In this document: positions 23,311-36,432 of the stretch, one piece after another | How positions within the stretch are numbered: position 1 is the stretch's first letter | Layout of the letters: each line of letters begins with the position of its first letter | The notes under the pieces: model-generated | The model's input: the letters and a program-made list of their open reading frames with translations, nothing else | Databases searched by the model: none | Told to the model about the DNA's origin: nothing | Source of the DNA: Trichoplax adhaerens | Taxonomy: Eukaryota > Placozoa > Uniplacotomia > Trichoplacea > Trichoplacidae | Assembly: GCF_000150275.1 (NCBI RefSeq) | Contig: NW_002060954.1 | Coordinates: 1,516,074 to 1,580,073 of the forward strand | DNA length: 64,000 nt | Direction: 5' to 3' | Made by a program: the position numbers and the translations under genes

Positions 23311-26300
23311 ATCTGTAGATAAATTTAAGCACGAAAGAATCTTTCTTCCTCTTTTGGATAATTATAGTATACGGTATATAGACATATAGAAAGCTGTAAT
23401 AAAAAAATGCGTATGGGTAATAGAGATCCTGCGTTATCAATATGAGACAGTATACTATGCTACAGAAGTATTCTATAGAACCTTAAAACTTTACTACGCG
23501 TATAAAATTTCTTTGATTAGAACTTAAATAACTTGAGAGATTGAGCAGTTCAATGACGCTGATGCTAGTTACAATTGACCATGATTATTTGTATTGAAAG
23601 TTATTTTATGCTGGCTTATATTTATGTAACACTTCTTTTTATATCGTAAACATTGAAAACTAACATATATTTAATTGGGTAATTAAAATTATAATATAGG
23701 ACTAGAGAGAATACGCCATTTTAATAATAGATCTGTTCTAGTTACGATATCACAGATCAAAAGTAACTTTTTTTGAACATGTTCTAGGAATTAGTTGCTA
23801 TACATATGTCAAAATACGAGTCAAATAGCCACATTCTCTATGATCATTAGTTATTATTATAATCCACCTTTATGACTAAATATTTTACTATAGAGGTACA
23901 TGTAGAAATTTTGGAACTAAGAAACTTCCCTGATGAGTAAATTTATTAGCGTTAGTAGGATTGTGAACTTTTATGTATTATTAACTTAGGCTTACGATAA
24001 CGTAAATTAAAGGATCAAAATATAAAAAGACTTAGATCTAGGCTGTGCTATTGCATGCATATAAATTTATCTAAAGTTAAACCTGGCACATCCGCGTAAG
24101 TTTAAATATATATGTAGTGAACACCTTTACCCTTTTTAAAATCTAGCAGCAGAAACTGATGAATTTTGCAAGAAACGAGAGCAATGTAATCACGTTCCAT
24201 TTATTATTAAACTGTTGATTACTAGTGCTAAGATGATTCTATTTCGACATTAGTAAGAAATTTTTCTCTTTAACAAAAGGGTTATTTTTCCTTGTTTGCT
24301 TGAGTAAAAGTTAATAAAATTAATGGACAATACTATTGATGAACTTAATAGCTTCTATCTTAGCATAATTCTTTTGCTTGTTGCCTGTGATTGTTCTTAT
24401 GAGCTAAATATACCATAAATCCATTAGGTGATAAAGAACTTATAGCATTGAAGAATAGTTTCTATTTGTCTAAAGTTAGCAATTCTCAAGAGGTAACCAG
24501 CTAGACACTATTCACTAGCTCTAGGGCCATAAAAGAATAATTTATTGCAGTTTTTAATGCAACTCCCATTAATGCTAATACGAACTTCCTGTTTAATTGC
24601 TTTATGTGAAACGTGACTAAAATTTATACCACTAGTACAAAGTCGATAATTAATTTATTGTTAAAAACTCTTGACGCTATGACTCATGGTGTTCAGATGT
24701 CGTGTGGATAACGTTGGCACAAATGACCAGATGGGTTGAACCATTTTACGCCAAGAATGTCAAATTTGGATAATTAAAAAAGGTCATTCTTTGCCATTGA
24801 AGATAATGTTTGTTTCATGTTAGCAAGCTGAAATTAGATTCATAATGGCGTAAGATGCATTAAGCAACTTTTTGACTTTTTCATGGTTATTCATAATGAA
24901 TATAGTTGAAAAAAGATTATTTGCCATTTTAGATTAATTCATAATAATATTAACATCACTTTAGATTAGACTGATTTTAGCCCTAAACATCAACTTTCGA
25001 TAATGCTTTAATATCGAAAACTTAGATATGACTGAGATATGCTATAGTAAAAGGAATTATTAAATAGGAATAAACTAAATTGATATAAGAAATGTTTGCC
25101 GGTCCCATTTAAGAATACTACAGTATAATATATTCATTATAATTCTATATTTTGTTAAATTCTGTATAAGCTTAAGGCTTTTAATAGATTAACAAAGATA
25201 AATAATAGATTAAATAATAGGTTTATGAATTAGTTCCTTTGCAATTTATTTTATAATTGCTAATGTTATCTACCATTATGAGTTTTCGACCTTGAAGCGA
25301 TTTTATAATATAATATAAGACGGTATATCTGCTGCTACAGTACCACGGAAGTATAGCTTAATAACGAAAATGATATAGTTGATACAAGTGGCACTTCTTT
25401 TTTGCCTCTGGATCCTATGGTCAAGTGGCAAATTATTAGATAATTTTTTAACATACTACACTAGAAGAAAATTATATTCAATTGGTGTAGTAGCACTATA
25501 ATAACTTTACCATGACAGTTAGAGTACTTAAATCATTTTCACAGATCTAACTGAACTACAGTACACCGTACTTGTATCTGATCTAGTCCAGTTATGGTTT
25601 GAATAATACTAAGTCCATCTACAGAATTACAGTATTTTACTAATTTGATAACGAGGTATTAGGAAAGATGGTAATTATGAGAAAGTTTAATTATGTAAAA
25701 CAAGTTATCTTTCAGCGATAAATGATAACTAAAAGTATGGCAACTTAGCAACAGCTAGATATCCTACTGATTGATACAGATAATAGTGCACGCTTGAAAT
25801 ATATTAAAAGCGTTTGATTACAGATGACGCATTAAAGAAAATTAAAGAATTTACTTGGCTGGTTAAAGGGATTAATTCTTATTTTGAAAATGACTCCATC
25901 TCTACAATATAAAGCTCGATAATAACGCTTGTCCAATTCAATAAAATAAGCAATCTGACCAAAAAGGCAATTACTGGAATATATAGTAAAGTCAGAGTTG
26001 AATAATGAAGTTTTATTAGATTTCAATGTATCTATACGTTAAACTTCTTATTAAATGATATTAAAAGAAAATTAAATTATTACCCAGCATTATTATATCG
26101 ATTTATTCAATCATTTAAATTGCTTAATTTAACATTTATTACAGCCTCACGTTTTAAAAAATATACATTTTGTAAAGAAATGATACGGTAAAAATGAGAT
26201 AATTTCTTTAATTTTACTTGTAATATACTATCTTAGATTCGAAGATAAATGTTCGAACCGCCATGGTTTTATTCATAAATACAATATAATCTTATCAGGT

Positions 26301-26355
26301 AATTAGTACGGTTTATTATACTGTAGATACTGTGTTAATAATCTCGATTTGATAA
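23311..26355. other. Intergenic, 3 kb, no gene seen
   Basis: The first roughly 250 bp resembles the upstream flank of copies 5 and 6. The rest is AT-rich spacer separating the single-exon copies from the second two-exon group. The short frame at 25832-26026 has no recognisable motif. Confidence 0.5.
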
Positions 26356-27776
26356 TTATAACATAGTATTAGTTAGAGACTGATAAAGACCTCCTAACCA
26401 CCAATTAGCAGTCGATGATCCAAATGAAGAACATGCGTGCTTGGTGCTATAACCTTTATAATGACCAAAGTCTGATTCTTGATGTGATGGACTGGAATCT
26501 GGAAATTTATAGCGCCCACAGTAATTAACCGAATGAGATGCTAAAAATGTTGGATGATAATTAGTACTTGCCCAAAATGGGAGATAGCATTTGACACAAG
26601 CATAGCCTCGAACGATCACATAATTGAAATTTCGGCAATAGTATTGACGAATAAGGACTATATTGGCATTGACCATATTGTTACGCATATAATCATTACG
26701 TTCGATATCTTTCGTTATATTCTGAGCGTAGTCATTAAAATTGCACGTTGTTCTCCAGTGACTTGTAGTGTTAAGTTTGCTAATAGTTAGCATATTTGGC
26801 GCTGTCATTCTATAAACTGACCAATGTGGAGGTTCAGTATCATCATAGGGAGCATTGATATAATACGGACGTTGGGAACGCCAAGCGTTCGACACCTTGG
26901 AGCCCCAAACTCCAATATTGCGATCAAATGATTCAATGAGTGTCCATACAAATAGAGCATCACTTTTAAAATCGCAATAAACATGATAAGGGGAATTTCT
27001 TTCGTTAAATATAGTATAAACGCCATTTTCTTTGATTGATGGTCTGATATATTTGATCTCTAAGCAACTTTTGGGTTTTAATCCGTTATAAAGCTGCAGG
27101 ATAAACCAGCATCGAGAAAGAAGAGTGAGGAAGAAATATTTATAGCAAAAATAATTTGGAATTATAATAAATAGAAAAATTAGCTATTCTGTAGTCTAAT
27201 GTTATCTTTTGTGATTTATGATGTTAATGTACAGAACAATATATTTTGTAGCTGGGGTAGAAAATTTCAATCCAATTTCTTCGTATACGCAGCTACAAAA
27301 CTGTGTCGTTTATGTTCTAGTATTTGCTCTACAATTACTAACTACCATTTATAGTAACTACAGTATCTCTAGCAATATATTAATCACCTTATGAAATCAG
27401 TAATAATGGAATTAGGGGAAGGAAACAATGAAGTTTACCTTGATCATTCTATTTTAACGACTCATTGCAATTATTATATTAAGTATATAATATTTACGGG
27501 ATGCACAGTATATTATACAATAATTATTATATTAGATTGCAAACATAAAATGGTAACTTAAATCTCATGTTAATTATTAGTATTCAGTAATTGCATCAAT
27601 AAACGAATATACTGTAGTCCGTATAAGACTAATTAAAAAGTTTAAATGACCTACTTTATATCAATGTCTACAGCTTGAAAATAAAAGTTATTAACCATTC
27701 TATTCAAGAAGTCACTCTTTCCAGGAACCGCAGGGATAATGACAAAGATTAGTGCTAGGGCTACTAAACTTTTCAT
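26356..27776 (-). CDS. Secreted fibrinogen-like cysteine-rich protein, array copy 8 (two exons)
   Basis: Exon 1 is 27696-27776 (ATG at 27776) and exon 2 is 27093 down to 26356 (738 bp), about 272 aa. Exon 1 is a signal peptide (MKSLVALALIFVIIP). Exon 2 starts after CTGCAG with LYNGLKPKSCLEIKYIRPS and carries VYCDFKSDALFVWTLIESF, HWRTTCNFNDYAQN, YACVKC, NYCGRYKFPDS and TANWWLGGLYQ. Exon 2 is exactly the same length as in copies 9 and 10. The donor is less certain: GTTAAT at 27695 aligns with the sister genes, and an in-frame GTAGAC lies 33 bases further on. WRTTC replaces the family's usual WRATC. Confidence 0.78.
27094..27695 (-). other. Intron of array copy 8
   Basis: A 602-bp phase-0 intron between signal peptide and body, in the same place as in copies 9 and 10. 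No internal feature recognised. Confidence 0.6.
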
Positions 27777-29009
27777 GTTTCTTGATCGTTAGTGAAAGAT
27801 ATCGATATGCAGCACAAATATATAAGATTAGATGATAACCCGCTATCTAGCAAATATCAATAAGCAAAAACATTAAATGAAGGTGAAGAATTACGGAAGG
27901 AACAATTTATTCGCATATTTCATAGGAGTTCGGTAACAAGTTGGACTGAATCATATATGCCTTCGTATGGGTGTATTAATATTTTTCATAAATAGAACAT
28001 TCCATTATTATATAGACTAAGGGACATGGTAATACAGAACCAACTAATTTTAACGTATTATTTTACTTCGCGATGCATTAGAGGTGACAGTAAACAAGAA
28101 TAATTTACTCCGTATGCTCAGAACGGCCACTGGTGATGATTAAAAGTTCTTTTATATCTATTTAAATCGACGGGAGTGAATTCCCTTGTCGCCGTCATCG
28201 GCATCGGTGTCAGAGCTCATTATCGGCGTATAAATTAATTTATTGTAGTTACTGCACAATATTAAATAGTGCGAGTTGTTTACTTTGTTATTTCATGAAC
28301 TTAGCAGTACATTTGTATTGGAGGACTGCAAAAAAATTAATTTTCGTTCATTTTTTGAAGTCATTGTTATGTCAGCGATAGTCTGATAAAAGAACTCACT
28401 TATAATTTTAAGTGCCTACAGCTATATAGCAAAAATATATCATATATGGAGGAATAAGTTCCTTAATTACACATAAAATTATAAGCCTAACGCCTCCCTC
28501 AACAACAGAGACGTATCATTAAAGATCAGGCACGACTATCAGATAGTAGTTTACTCTTGGATGTCTATTTCGAACTAAAAAATTTCTTTATTTCATAAAT
28601 GCACATGTATGTATACATAGTAAGATACGCAGGTTTACATTAGCAAATTTTAGCTATAGCATATTATCTAAGGTATCTATTAGGTATCTAAACAGTTCAA
28701 TAATAGATAAGCATTATATACCCACATATTTAATCGTAAAGCAAAGTTTTGAAAGCAAGTTATAGGTTCTATTCAATTTAATTGCAAAATCTTAAGGTAA
28801 GAAAGACTATCAATTCACTAATAGTTTACGATGGTGCATACGATTATCATAATTAAATTAGAATGACCAAAATGAGTAAACTACTAGTAAGCTTCATTTA
28901 TCTAACCAACATGATGAAGGTGTAACTGGATATCGATAGTCATTGCGTACGATATTGGTTGATAATAGGTACATCTAAGTACATTCACTAATACTTTAAG
29001 GTTTATTAG
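27777..29009. other. Intergenic, 1.2 kb, no gene seen
   Basis: Upstream DNA of copy 8, including the conserved GGG...TTCCC block at 28166-28195, then the 3' flank of copy 9. Nothing else recognised. Confidence 0.5.
28166..28195 (-). promoter_or_regulatory. Conserved upstream block of copies 8-10 (copy 8 instance)
   Basis: Contains CGACGGGAGTGAATTCCCTT followed by GTCGCC, 390 bp upstream of the start codon. It is a GC-richer island matching 30861-30890 and 34647-34677. It may be a promoter or 5' UTR element. Confidence 0.4.
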
Positions 29010-30487
29010 TTACAACATGGTGTGGGTTTGAGGTTCATAAAGACCTCCCAACCACCAGTTTGCTGTCGATGATCCATAAGAAGAGCATGTATGCTTAGTA
29101 CTGTAACCATTATAGTGACCAAAGTCTGATTCTTGATGCGATGGAACAGCACCAGGAAATTTATAACGTCCACAATACTTAGTCGTATGGGACGCTAAAA
29201 ATGTCGGATGATAACTAGTGGATGCCCAGAACGGGAAATAACACCTGACACAAGCATTGCCTCGGACAATCACATAGTCAAATTGATGGCAACCAAATGA
29301 ATACAAGTAGACTATATTGAGGTCACAGATATTATTTCGCATATAGTCATTACGTTCGATATCTTTAGTTAGATTCTGAGCATATTCGTTAAAGTTACAG
29401 GTTGCTCTCCAATGAGTTGTAGTGTTAATTGAATTAATAGTTCGCATGTTTGCTAATGACATTCTAAAAGCTGACCAATGTGCAGGATTGTTTTCATTGT
29501 ATGGAGCATTGACAGTATAGCTACGTTGGAAACGCCAGGCGTTCGGAAGCTTGGAGCCATAAACACCAATATTACGATCAAATGATTCGATTAGAGTCCA
29601 TACAAATGGAGCATCACTTTTGAAATCGCAATAAGCATGATAGGCAGCATTTTTACTATCGTATATAATGTAAATGCCGTTTGTATTGATTTCCGGGTTG
29701 ATATATTTGATCTCTAAGCAACTTTTGGGCTTCAATCCTTTATAGGGCTATAGATTATGATAAACCAGAGATTAAGAAAAGAGAAGAATGAGAATATATG
29801 TTTATAAAGGTAATAGATTTTAAAATTTTCATAAACTCAAAATAAAGTAGGCAGTGGAGATGCTTATTCTGCTGTCTATATTAAGTACTATCTGCTTTAT
29901 TTTATCAACTCATATAGTGTAGAAGCAGTGTAGAGATTTAATACAATTTGTAGAAGTAAGATAAAATCATTCCTTATCGTACTTTTTAGAATTACTGATC
30001 GGCTGTTAGCTCTAATTATCCCTTACCATACCGGTATTAATTATAGAGTTGAGTAGTATTGAAAATAGCGAGAATATATTAAGAACGTATTATAGCACAT
30101 TACCATACAATAATTATCGATAACTTTTACTTAAATAATTCACTTATAGTTGCATTTCAATATTAAACATATGTATGCTCTAGTAGATACAAAATCGTAC
30201 GGATATGGTATCCTTATTTGATGTCTTATTTAAATAAGTTTAGTCATATCTTAAATAAGTTTAGAATTGTAGCTTTAATTATTTTGTAATTTTATTAAGG
30301 TTAGGTAAATTTCGTTAGTAGACGAAAGTGACTAAAGAAAGGTTAATTTCAAGCTAGCGTCATGCCTCTTTAGTAATATAGTAGATTACAGTTTAGAAAT
30401 TAAACTAACCAACTTTTCGTCGAGTACTTCACCAAATGCTGCATGAATGACGATGGAGAGTAAGGCCAGGATCAACAAATTCTTCAT
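29010..30487 (-). CDS. Secreted fibrinogen-like cysteine-rich protein, array copy 9 (two exons)
   Basis: Exon 1 is 30410-30487 (26 codons, signal peptide MKNLLILALLSIVIHAAFG) with a GTTAGT donor. Exon 2 is 29747 down to 29010 (738 bp) after a CTATAG acceptor, phase 0, 271 aa in total. The body reads PYKGLKPKSCLEIKYINPE, then AYCDFKSDAPFVWTLIESF, HWRATCNFNEYAQN, NACVRC, KYCGRYKFPGAV and TANWWLGGLYEPQTHTML. It is closest to copy 10, sharing the C-terminal EPQTHTML. Predicted secreted, function unknown. Confidence 0.83.
29748..30409 (-). other. Intron of array copy 9
   Basis: A 662-bp phase-0 intron between signal peptide and body. No internal feature recognised. Confidence 0.65.
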
Positions 30488-30860
30488 TTTTCGTAATAGT
30501 TAGCAAAAATTACCAATACTTAAATGAATAGGATTGGCTTTATTTGACGAGAGGTAACGAACAACAAGATGAATTATAGACAACTAAACATAAAATTATG
30601 CTATCAGAAATAGCCTATTTCTTTATTTAATAGCAAGATCAAGTTTGTCTGTGTTATAAATACTACTATATGAGTGCTATAATTTTCATGAGATAGAAGA
30701 TTATAGTATAGGCTGGCGCAGTGTAACAATACAATGGCACTATTTCTTACACATTAAGCTCTTCATGACGGACAGTAAAATAAATAAATAAAATTCTATG
30801 GGATGGATGCGAAAATAGCCATCGATTATGAATGACTACACTTCTTTTGTTACATTTTGG

Positions 30861-30890
30861 ATCAACGGGTGTCTATTCCCTCGTCGCTCG
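30861..30890 (-). promoter_or_regulatory. Conserved upstream block of copies 8-10 (copy 9 instance)
   Basis: Contains CAACGGGTGTCTATTCCCTC followed by GTCGC, 374 bp upstream of the start codon. Matches 28166-28195 and 34647-34677. Confidence 0.4.
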
Positions 30891-31539
30891 TGTCATGGCC
30901 ATCAGCAGAATAATTAACTAGAACTGGCCTTATTATTATTGTACTTGCGATGGGAACTTGTTTATTAAACTAATTCACGCTGATTATCATAGAAAACTCA
31001 TACATTAAAGGAGTCTTAGTGCATATTTTCTATACCAGTTACATCACATAAAATTTTTGACGAACCGTTCCGGATGCTGATAACTCTAACCCATTAAGTG
31101 TTCAATGTGTTCATGCAACATCTACTAAATTAAGGGTTGTAATACGGAATAGCATTTGATTCATGTATTTAAGTAAATATGATCAACAACATAAACGAAT
31201 TATTTATGTCGATAATCATGTACATACAGCGCTAGACTTGGATATATAATTGTGAGGATAACAAACATGCCCGATAATATTTCATAGATCCATTACTATA
31301 TTGGCAAATTTTATTCTCTTCAATTTATATTGTTAAATTACGTGTGGCAATTCTATTAACGAATTTTAGTGGAAGTATACAGATTCACAACTGTAATTTT
31401 TTGTAATTATAAGTCTAACGTTAGAGCTAACGGTGTTCTGCCATATGAAATATAAAATATAATAATTACTGTGGGTGCAAATATGTCCTCAAATGATGAG
31501 GTAGTGCAATTTCCGAACGCAAATTTTTGCACGCATTGT

Positions 31540-31970
31540 ATCAGTATTTTGACCTAGAAAATTATCTCCGTTATCGATTCCTAGTTTTGTTGCTGGCATA
31601 ATTGTTAAAATTGTATGTTACTCTTCAACCCCTAGGTCATGTAAATTTATTCATGGTTTTATACATTAGTTGGTAAAAATGAATAAGCTTCCCGGTATGA
31701 GTTTGACGTTGATTTGAAGGAGCATTGATGATATAAAGATGTATCATCTCTTAAGTGGAATTTGATCAATGAGAGCCCCAGACTCTGTAATTACGATGAA
31801 GGATACGAATAAATGTTCAAATGCATATCACATCATTCTTGAAATTGTAATAAACTAAGCAAACGATTTTGGCAGGTGTAAATTCTATATGCATTATTTT
31901 ATTGATCTTAGGACTGAGATATTTGATCCTTGATCAAGTTTTAAGCTTTGGCTTCTCTAAAACTCTGCTT
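31540..31970 (-). pseudogene. Decayed relic of an array gene body
   Basis: Not open in any frame, but the sequence lines up in order with exon 2 of copies 8-10. Landmarks on the plus strand are the TCGAT...TTGTTAAAATTG segment (counterpart of the CNFN region), GGAGCATTGATGATATAAA (NAPY region), GAGAGCCCCAGACTC (counterpart of TGGAGCCCCAAACTC), ATTGTAATAAACT (YCDF region), and GAGATATTTGATCCTTGATC near 31920 (CLEIKY region). Many indels have accumulated. I could not place its signal-peptide exon or its far 3' end. The limits given are approximate. Confidence 0.6.
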
Positions 31971-32862
31971 GAAAAGTAAAATACGTATATTAATTAAAGT
32001 GCGTGAAGTATCCTTTACATCTAGTCTATTAGAATAGAAAGCGATTTCATGGTTGTTCGTGTGTACTTGCTGTATTCAGAATTTATATGCTACACTATGT
32101 TACTGCGATAGAAAGAATTCATGAATTAATTAAAGGTGAAAGTAAGGTCTTAGTTTAATCTTCCTTAATAGAGTAATCGATGATAGGAGACTGACCAATG
32201 ATTGCTCTAGCTACTTATCAATTTATGGTTTATATGATACTATTACATATTTTCTATGGGAGTTACATACTGACTATACTATTAGCAAAAGATGTATTCT
32301 GTGAGTAGAAGATTTATCATTTAGGAGTCTAAATTTTAAAATCTGAAAACAAACGATTAGTATAGAAGTTTCTTTAAATGCAGATATACCAAGTAAATCC
32401 ACGTTCTACATATTCTAAATATAGTTAGTCGTGAATGTCTGTTTTTAAAGTTTACACTTTTTATTTCAAAGTGCCTGCAAGTAAATAGGTCAATAAAGAT
32501 AAATGAAGTTATATCAAACAATTCAGTCAACGGTACCCAATTTACCTAAGTTATTTTATCGGGTTATTATGCAATCTAACAGTAAATAACAACCATATAT
32601 TTATCATGGTATTTTGTATATTGAATGCGATTATAATTATTGGTTTTACTGAATTTAATTCTAAAATCTTATAACAGGAAAGGCTACAGTTTTACTAAAG
32701 ATCATGGTGCTACATGTGTTGATCAAATTCAAATCATTCTACTAACAGCATCTAGCATCTAGCTAACTTAATGATGTGACAGGATAGTACCCGCACACGA
32801 TATAGTTTAGCATACAGTACATATACCTATTTTTGCTAATACTATACTTTAAAACTGATTAA

Positions 32863-34311
32863 TTACAACATAGTATGAGTTTGAGGTTCATAAAGGCCTC
32901 CTAACCACCAGTTTGCAGTCGATGATCCGTAAGAAGAACATGCATGCTTGGTGCTATAACCATTATAATGGCCAAAGTCTGATTCTTGATGAGATGGATT
33001 AGATTCAGGGAATTTATATCGTCCACAATAGTTAACCGTATGGGAAGCCAAAAACGTCGGATGATAATTACTGGCTGCCCAGAAAGGGAAATAACATCGG
33101 ACACAAGAATACCCTCGAACACTTACATAATCAAACTGATGACAAGCAAACGAATATGTATACACTATATTGAGATCGCATATATTATTGCGAAGATAGT
33201 CATCACGATTGATATCTTTAGTAAGATTCTGAGCATAGTCGTTAAAGTTGCAGGTTACTCTCCAATGGGTTGTTGTATTGACTGAATTAATTGATCGCAT
33301 CCTTACCAAAGGCATTCTGAAAGCTGACCAATTTTCAGGTTGATCATCGTTATGCGGAGCATTGGTGGTATATGGACGTTGGAAATGCCAAGCATTCGGA
33401 ATCTTGGAGCCCCAAACACCAATATTGCGGTCAAATGATTCAATTAGTGTCCATACAAACGGAGCATCACTTTTAAAGTCACAATAAGCCTTATAGGCCA
33501 CATTAGTGCTGCCATATATAGTATAAATGCCGTTTTCATTAATTGATGGGTTGATATATTTGATCTCTAAACAGCTTTTGGGTTTTTTTCCTCCGTAAGG
33601 CTATAGATTAAGCGATATTTGAAGAAGAGTCAGTAAGCATGAATATTCGTAAGAGATAATTGACTAAAATTTTAGTAAGCTAAAGAAAGTACGTGATAAA
33701 AGATTATACCTAGCTACTCTACTATCAGCATTATCTGTTGTTGCAATTATTAAATCAACACATATAAAGTAAGAAGATCCAATAGAATTGATAGGAGTGT
33801 ATAGGTACTTTTATATTGTTTCTTAAAATAATTTAATAACTGTCCATAAAGGTAATCCTTCGTTATATACAAATAATAATTCTAAAGTAGAGAAGGGTAA
33901 TGCTAAAGGACGACTGAATTAAGATTGTACGGTAATTAAAGACAGTAAAACATGGCACTTCTCGCTGATCTTTACTAAAAACTCAGCTAGTGTTTATCCT
34001 ATTGAAAAATATACGATATACGAAAGCATATCTATATTCTATGCTGTGCTTTTTTACCATCATTGTTAAATAGTTTGCTATTACTTCAGAGAATTTAGAA
34101 ACTTAGCTTTAAAAATTTTACAGCAAAGATCAACTTCAAAAGTAACTCATAACATTGACAATTCAGCGACTTAAGTTTAATCTTAAAATAAAATGATATT
34201 TTAAGCTAACAATTACAATATACGAAAAAAACTGACCAATTCGTTCGATAGTGTACCAATAGCGGCATGAATGATGACAGAAAGCAAAGCTAGTGTTAAC
34301 AGATTCTTCAT
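32863..34311 (-). CDS. Secreted fibrinogen-like cysteine-rich protein, array copy 10 (two exons)
   Basis: Exon 1 is 34237-34311 (25 codons, signal peptide MKNLLTLALLSVIIHAAIG) and exon 2 is 33600 down to 32863 (738 bp) after CTATAG, about 270 aa. The body reads PYGGKKPKSCLEIKYINPS, then AYCDFKSDAPFVWTLIESF, HWRVTCNFNDYAQN, YSCVRC, NYCGRYKFPES and TANWWLGGLYEPQTHTML. The donor GTCAGT aligns with GTTAGT of copy 9 but is weaker. This is the array's last copy before the 3-kb spacer leading to HYDIN. Predicted secreted, function unknown. Confidence 0.8.
33601..34236 (-). other. Intron of array copy 10
   Basis: A 636-bp phase-0 intron in the same position as in copies 8 and 9. No internal feature recognised. 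Confidence 0.6.
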
Positions 34312-36432
34312 TTTCTTAATTATTTTTTGCAAAAATATCGGCACGTAAATGGGAACGATCGGACGTTGGCACTATTTAGACCAGGACTACCAATTAAGAA
34401 GACTATCCAAAAACGATGTTATCGGAAACTGTCTACTGTAAGTACTTTTGTACTGAGCTGAGCTTTGCTAGTTTTCATAAAATAGAGAATTAGACCGTAG
34501 GCTAATGCAATATAATGCGACAATGTCTGCTGTTTTTACGCAATGCGTAAACTCGCCATGATGCATATTAAAATAAATAAATGTTATTCTATACTATACA
34601 TGCGAAAATAGCCATTATAACTATAATCCTTTTTGATGTAATGTAGGTCAACGGGTGTCTATTCCCTTAGCGTCGCCTTCACCGCTGGTAGAATTAGTCA
34701 ATTATCCCTATTTTAATCTTCATTATTATAGCATCTACAGTAGGGACTTGTTTGTTAAACTGACTCATGCCGATTATTATCTTAAAAAGGAAGGGCCGTA
34801 CATTAAGGCTGTACTTACCAAAATGTATATTTTATTCTAATGAATGCAATGACACTATATTAAAATTTCTAACGGGGCATTTTGATTAATAATAATTCTA
34901 AACAGCTAAGTATCAACCCAGCAACAGCTATGGTAATGTACTGTAATTTACTTTACTTCTCTAGCTTTCTTATTGATGCATCTAAACTCTATAGCATTTT
35001 ACTACTATACCAGTACCGTACGTGTAATTTCGTTAAATGAATACGGGCTTACTTTTTATAGTGTTATGCAGAACGAAAGGCTTTTGGCGTACAATTATTT
35101 TTTGCCTTACATTATATAGATTGTAATACTCTTAACTTGTGTACGAATAATACTAATATTAAAAGTAGCTTCTTATTGTATTTCGTGATGGTTTAATAAA
35201 AAATTGCAAAAAATAAGGATTTTAACAAACTATTACTGAATTTAAGCTTAAGGATACATATGTATTTAGTATTTACATTGATACTCGCATATATATGTAC
35301 TGAAAAGTACATATACACACACGCAAGAAAAAATTATTTTAATATATATAGATTAATAACTTCATCTATTAAAGATCCATAATTGATCGGCACAAGTATT
35401 TTAATCTATTTTCACTTATGAATTACTATCGTAGTCATTTTATATTTCCTGAACTATAATTTTAAATACTAACATTTTAAATATGATACTATACTTGCAT
35501 TGTAGAAATTCTAGTACCGGACGCTATATAACAGACACGCACAATGTCTTTTATACACGTATTACCGTAGTATACGTCAGAAGATAGATGATATAGAAAA
35601 TTTAAATAAACTTATTATCGAATATGTACGTTTTAATGCAAAAAACTTTTTTAAGCGATAAAATATGGATATAGATAATTTGATAAAAATATAAGTTGAT
35701 TTCTGGCTGCGATATACTATTTGTTATTGTAACGTGCAGTACACAACACAGTAAAGTTAAAACTGCATTTACTATAGATATTTTATTTATGATTGCAGTA
35801 TCAATAAAAACTATATGTTTTGAAGCATTCTTATTACTTTGTTTAAATTTAACTCAAAAATCATGTATGAAGAATAAGCAATTGCAGTGTTCATCTTAGG
35901 TAATGCTCGCAGTAACTAAAATTAAAACGTTACTACGGCTTGGTAAAGGTGCTACCATTGTACGCTAATTTTTTCTGCATTTATTATAAGTATACATGTA
36001 AACAAACGCAATTTCAGGGTTCTAATACCGATATATAACATACGGATGGTCGATCACTGTTATGTACACCTTGATGTTTACTAGCAGCACGTATTTGATT
36101 TGATATCAATACGAGACTTTGTGATTGAGCAAACATAAATAAAGGGTAGCATGAAATTTCGACTGTTAATGTATTACTGGAGAGTGTAGACTCTTGTTAG
36201 GTACCGGTACTATTATTGTAACTGCTGTTATGTAACATTAAGATTTGCGAGTGCTAGACAGGAGTAAATTTACAATAGTGAGGTTAATTTCTGTTTAAGA
36301 AGCTTCGTAGTTAATCGTGGTTTGGTGCAATGAAGAACAAAAATTTCTTCATAGCTCTTAGCGGAGATATGAGTAGTTTACTCCTAATACATTTTATTAG
36401 ATACACCCATGGTTCTAGATAGTTAGCTAGTA
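34312..36432. other. Spacer between the array and HYDIN, no gene seen
   Basis: Upstream flank of copy 10 to about 34830, then AT-rich DNA with no recognisable gene. The short frames at 34655-34840 and 35696-35899 are not convincing. Confidence 0.5.
34647..34677 (-). promoter_or_regulatory. Conserved upstream block of copies 8-10 (copy 10 instance)
   Basis: Contains CAACGGGTGTCTATTCCCTT then GCGTCGCC, 336 bp upstream of the start codon. Confidence 0.4.

Larger units (their letters stand above)
30488..32862. other. Intergenic, 2.4 kb, containing the relic
   Basis: Upstream flank of copy 9 (similar to that of copy 10 until about 31060), the decayed relic at about 31540-31970, then AT-rich spacer and the 3' flank of copy 10. 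No intact gene. Confidence 0.55.
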
